Source: Bacteroidales bacterium (lineage in GTDB: Bacteria; Bacteroidota; Bacteroidia; Bacteroidales; ML635J-15). From it: a DNA stretch of 6,946 nt. The notes under the pieces are model-generated. The model was not told the origin of the DNA. It saw only the letters and a program-made list of their open reading frames with translations, and did not search any database. The stretch is taken from NCBI GenBank assembly GCA_028697515.1, contig JAQVEY010000125.1, positions 1-6,946 on the forward strand. Reading direction: 5' to 3'. The position numbers and the translations under genes are program-made. Positions 4,611 through 6,946 of the stretch are shown in pieces; positions within the stretch are counted from its first letter, which is position 1, and each line of letters opens with the position of its first letter.

Positions 4611-6938
4611 ATGAAAAGACTCTTATCAGCCCTCACTATTTTATTGGCTGCTTCTATGATTGTATGTGGACAATCAAAAAAAGCATTTATACGCAAGCAT
4701 TTTGGATATATAGAGAACCTTGGAACAGGAGAAAGAGAGACAGACGGTAAACATCTAGAATTCAATAAAAGTGTTCTAGACAGTGCTTCATTGGTATTTA
4801 CAGTAATTTCAGGCAAATCTGAAGGAATAACTGTAGTATGTAAAAACAAATACGATGTGTGGGTAACAGTTATAGACAAAGGAAGCCCTGATATTATATA
4901 TGACTATGAAAGATATTTTAAAAGATATAATCAAGATTCGTCTTTTAAATCATATATGATAACTGTTAATGGTTCGCATGGGCACTACCAGAAAAAAGCT
5001 TGTAAAGTAAAAGTTGATTTAGTAAAACAAGTTAAATTAGATTCAACAACTATTTATCAAACAAAATATGAAACAGATGGAAAAATAGAATATAATACAG
5101 TGGCCACTGATGGAGTTTCATATCTTGACCTATTCCTTGAATATCCTGGGAACAAAAGTGTAAGCATACAATACCCTAAGAAGGGTAATATTAAAGGTAA
5201 TAACTTATTTTCTGCTCAATATCAGTCTCAAAATAGTATAAGTGTGCCTTTGGACGAAACAGGATATGCAAAAATCAGATACTATCCTCCAAAATACATA
5301 TCTCAAGACTATTGGGATAAGTATTCCGAATCAAAACTCGTTAAAAAAGATGGTAATAATTATGATTACCAAAACAAAAAAACAATACCATTTGAAATAC
5401 TTGTTTCTTATAATAACCACAAAAATGACTATATAACAGATACTGTTATCGTAAATGTATGCAGAACCCCTATATTTTTTATTCATGGATTTTTAGGCAC
5501 AGCCGGAACTTGGAGTAAAATGAGCAGCCAAATAGGCGATAAAGGTTATTTTACTTTTACTCATGATTATAACGCAGGAGCTGGATCTATAGAAGACCAG
5601 TCAAGACAACTTAAACAGAATATTGATGATTATTTTAGTAAATGTGGTATAAAAGTTAAAAAAGTTGACCTTATTTGTCACTCTATGGGTGGTTTGATAG
5701 CAAGAGCATATATACAAAGCAATATATATAACAAAAATGTAAGAAAGTTAATTACTGTCGGCACCCCTCATCATGGTGTTGGTAATGATGATACTTTTTA
5801 TAATTGGATTGGATATTGGAGTGGAAAACAAGGTGCATCATGGTATAATAAGCACAAAATCGCGATTCAACAACTTAAAGAAAATAGTTCTTTCTTAAAA
5901 AGACTGAATGCAGGTGAAGTCAGTGGTTCGCATTTAATAAAAGGAATTCAGTTTGGCAATATTTACACTGTACCATGGGATTATGTTGTATGGTCAAATT
6001 CTGCTTATCTTAACATGGTTGCCTCTTATGTCTTATACGACGTGCCACATTCTTCTGATATGTCTAGTGGTTTTGCTTTAACCGACCATCCTGATGTAGA
6101 AAAACAAATACTTGTCTGGTTAGAATCAGATATTAAAACTGCAAGAAATATTATGGTGTATCCTGAACTTTCAAGAGCATCAAAAGGTGAAGTTTTTAGA
6201 GGATATTTTAAAGGTGATGAATTTGTCGAAGAACAAATTAAAACTTTTCCTTCACAAATGAATATTACAGATGCCATCATAACAAAAGATGGTACTGCAG
6301 TAATTCATTTAAAAGCAGGTAATCGTATCTGGGGTTCAATATTTATGGAAGAAAATACAGAATTATATATTCAAAATTGCAGTCCTCATAAAATGGAGGT
6401 CAGATTGTATAGCGGAAAAGCTCTATTTAAAAGCGTTAAAGCTGATGGAAGTCATTTTATTGTGAGCTTACATAATAGGAATTACGGTATTATAAAAGAT
6501 GGAGTACACGTATTCAGTCCTTTGGCTTATATACAAGGATTAGAAACAGAATTTGCCATTGAAAACCTTGATGAAATAAAAGTATTTGGACTTGAGGGAA
6601 AAATGGAAATCAGTACAGATCTGACTCCAAACTACAAACCTGTACTAGTTTCGGAAAAACAGGCAGTCAGTATATCCGGTAAAAAAATTGAAGAAACTGA
6701 TTTCAAACAACCTGATTGGTGTATTGATCTTGATGAAATAATTGAAGAAGAAGATGGCACAGACGAACCTGAAGATATTGATGATACAAAGAACAAAGAC
6801 TCTAAAAGCACATCTATTTCCGAAGATAGTACTGATATAATGCTAGGTTTTATTATAATAGGAATCGGTGCTGTTTTTATGATAATAGTAGTTATTGTGG
6901 TAATAATTTTAATAATAAGAAAAAAGAAAAAGCAATGA
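4611..6938 (+). CDS. Exported, C-terminally membrane-anchored lipase/esterase (alpha/beta hydrolase) with FecR-like domain
   Basis: A 775-residue protein. Residues 1-20 are a signal peptide, probably cleaved at VCG/Q. Residues 21-285 are beta-rich with no clear enzyme motif; the part leading into the hydrolase (about 165-285) looks immunoglobulin-like. The lipase-like hydrolase domain runs from about 286 to 505: FFIHGFLGTAGTW (oxyanion region, H292-G293), the nucleophile elbow DLICHSMGGLIAR with S358, and TVGTPHHG at 382-389. D457 in PWDYVVWSNSA is the likely acid, and H480 or H493 (TDHPDVEKQILVWL) the likely catalytic His. The elbow has Cys in place of the first Gly of GxSxG. Residues about 520-690 resemble FecR: LKAGNRIWG, MEENTELYI, VRLYSGKALFKSV, then IQGLETEFAI and KVFGLEGKMEIS. 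An acidic linker (703-740) precedes a strongly hydrophobic helix (742-769) and the tail RKKKKQ, so the bulk should face the periplasm from the inner membrane. The substrate is presumably an acyl ester; whether lipid or another ester is unknown. It is divergent from the sigma operon. Confidence 0.82.
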   Translation: MKRLLSALTILLAASMIVCGQSKKAFIRKHFGYIENLGTGERETDGKHLEFNKSVLDSASLVFTVISGKSEGITVVCKNKYDVWVTVIDKGSPDIIYDYERYFKRYNQDSSFKSYMITVNGSHGHYQKKACKVKVDLVKQVKLDSTTIYQTKYETDGKIEYNTVATDGVSYLDLFLEYPGNKSVSIQYPKKGNIKGNNLFSAQYQSQNSISVPLDETGYAKIRYYPPKYISQDYWDKYSESKLVKKDGNNYDYQNKKTIPFEILVSYNNHKNDYITDTVIVNVCRTPIFFIHGFLGTAGTWSKMSSQIGDKGYFTFTHDYNAGAGSIEDQSRQLKQNIDDYFSKCGIKVKKVDLICHSMGGLIARAYIQSNIYNKNVRKLITVGTPHHGVGNDDTFYNWIGYWSGKQGASWYNKHKIAIQQLKENSSFLKRLNAGEVSGSHLIKGIQFGNIYTVPWDYVVWSNSAYLNMVASYVLYDVPHSSDMSSGFALTDHPDVEKQILVWLESDIKTARNIMVYPELSRASKGEVFRGYFKGDEFVEEQIKTFPSQMNITDAIITKDGTAVIHLKAGNRIWGSIFMEENTELYIQNCSPHKMEVRLYSGKALFKSVKADGSHFIVSLHNRNYGIIKDGVHVFSPLAYIQGLETEFAIENLDEIKVFGLEGKMEISTDLTPNYKPVLVSEKQAVSISGKKIEETDFKQPDWCIDLDEIIEEEDGTDEPEDIDDTKNKDSKSTSISEDSTDIMLGFIIIGIGAVFMIIVVIVVIILIIRKKKKQ

Positions 6939-6946
6939 AAACAAAA
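6935..6946 (+). CDS. Possible start of a following gene (first four codons, MKTK), cut by window end
   Basis: The lipase stop codon is part of an ATGA: an ATG at 6935-6937 overlaps the TGA at 6936-6938, and the next codons to the edge are AAA ACA AAA. Four-base ATGA overlaps are common between co-transcribed genes, and MKTK resembles the start of an exported protein. Only four codons are visible, so it may be a chance ATG. Confidence 0.3.

Noticed and set aside
4550..4879. Open frame of 109 codons on the minus strand
   Set aside because: It covers the start of the lipase gene in antisense and shows no recognisable protein features.
6026..6280. Open frame of 84 codons on the minus strand
   Set aside because: It is antisense to the lipase gene, with Ser-rich shadow composition.
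6835..6938. A PEP-CTERM, GlyGly-CTERM or LPXTG sorting signal at the lipase C-terminus
   Set aside because: The helix plus basic tail has the right shape, but no PEP, GG or LPXTG motif precedes it, so a plain C-terminal membrane anchor is the simpler reading.
1..6946. Defence system, mobile element, CRISPR array or tRNA gene
   Set aside because: I found no repeat array, transposase or integrase motif, terminal repeats, nuclease/helicase pair or tRNA-like fold on either strand.

Overview
The window is AT-rich DNA (roughly 30% G+C by eye) that looks like a Bacteroidota chromosome, most likely the order Bacteroidales. The reasons are: the pseudouridine synthase is of the form common in Bacteroidales (TGRKNQIRV motif, long S4 region, ENKVY segment); gene starts lack clear Shine-Dalgarno sequences; three intergenic sites match the Bacteroidota -7 promoter box TAnnTTTG; and an extracytoplasmic module (NLVNNPSFEEY ... 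GTPDYFNSC ... REYIQ ... YYIDDVSVYE) is of a kind seen in Bacteroidota surface proteins. I see no tRNA, rRNA, CRISPR array, insertion sequence or phage gene.

Layout. (1) 1-830, plus strand: the 3' part of an amidohydrolase-family-3 (YtcJ-like) metal hydrolase whose start lies outside the window. It converges on the next gene with an 8-bp tail overlap. (2) 823-4325, minus strand, read from right to left: an ECF-type sigma factor, overlapped by a membrane-spanning anti-sigma-like protein with a large extracytoplasmic ligand-binding-like domain, then a YceI-like lipoprotein, then an RluA-family pseudouridine synthase. (3) 4326-4610: a divergent intergenic region, the longest gene-free stretch, with one promoter candidate for each direction, a 7+7 bp dyad at the predicted transcription start of the rightward gene, and an 8-bp hairpin in its leader. 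(4) 4611-6938, plus strand: a 775-residue exported protein that combines a beta-rich N-terminal region, an alpha/beta-hydrolase lipase domain, a FecR-like domain, an acidic linker and a C-terminal membrane anchor. Its stop codon overlaps a possible ATG of a following gene (ATGA) at the window edge.

How the genes may work together (inference): the sigma factor and its overlapping membrane partner form a signalling pair. The partner's outer domain could bind a glycan or envelope ligand and control release of the sigma factor. The YceI-like lipoprotein, a fold known to bind lipids, and the membrane-anchored lipase/FecR protein flank the pair and are plausible regulon members, which would make this an envelope lipid or surface-sensing locus. 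The pseudouridine synthase and amidohydrolase look like unrelated neighbours. Nothing in the sequence proves the functional link. The two unusual domain architectures, anti-sigma plus binding domain and lipase plus FecR plus tail anchor, are the most interesting items.
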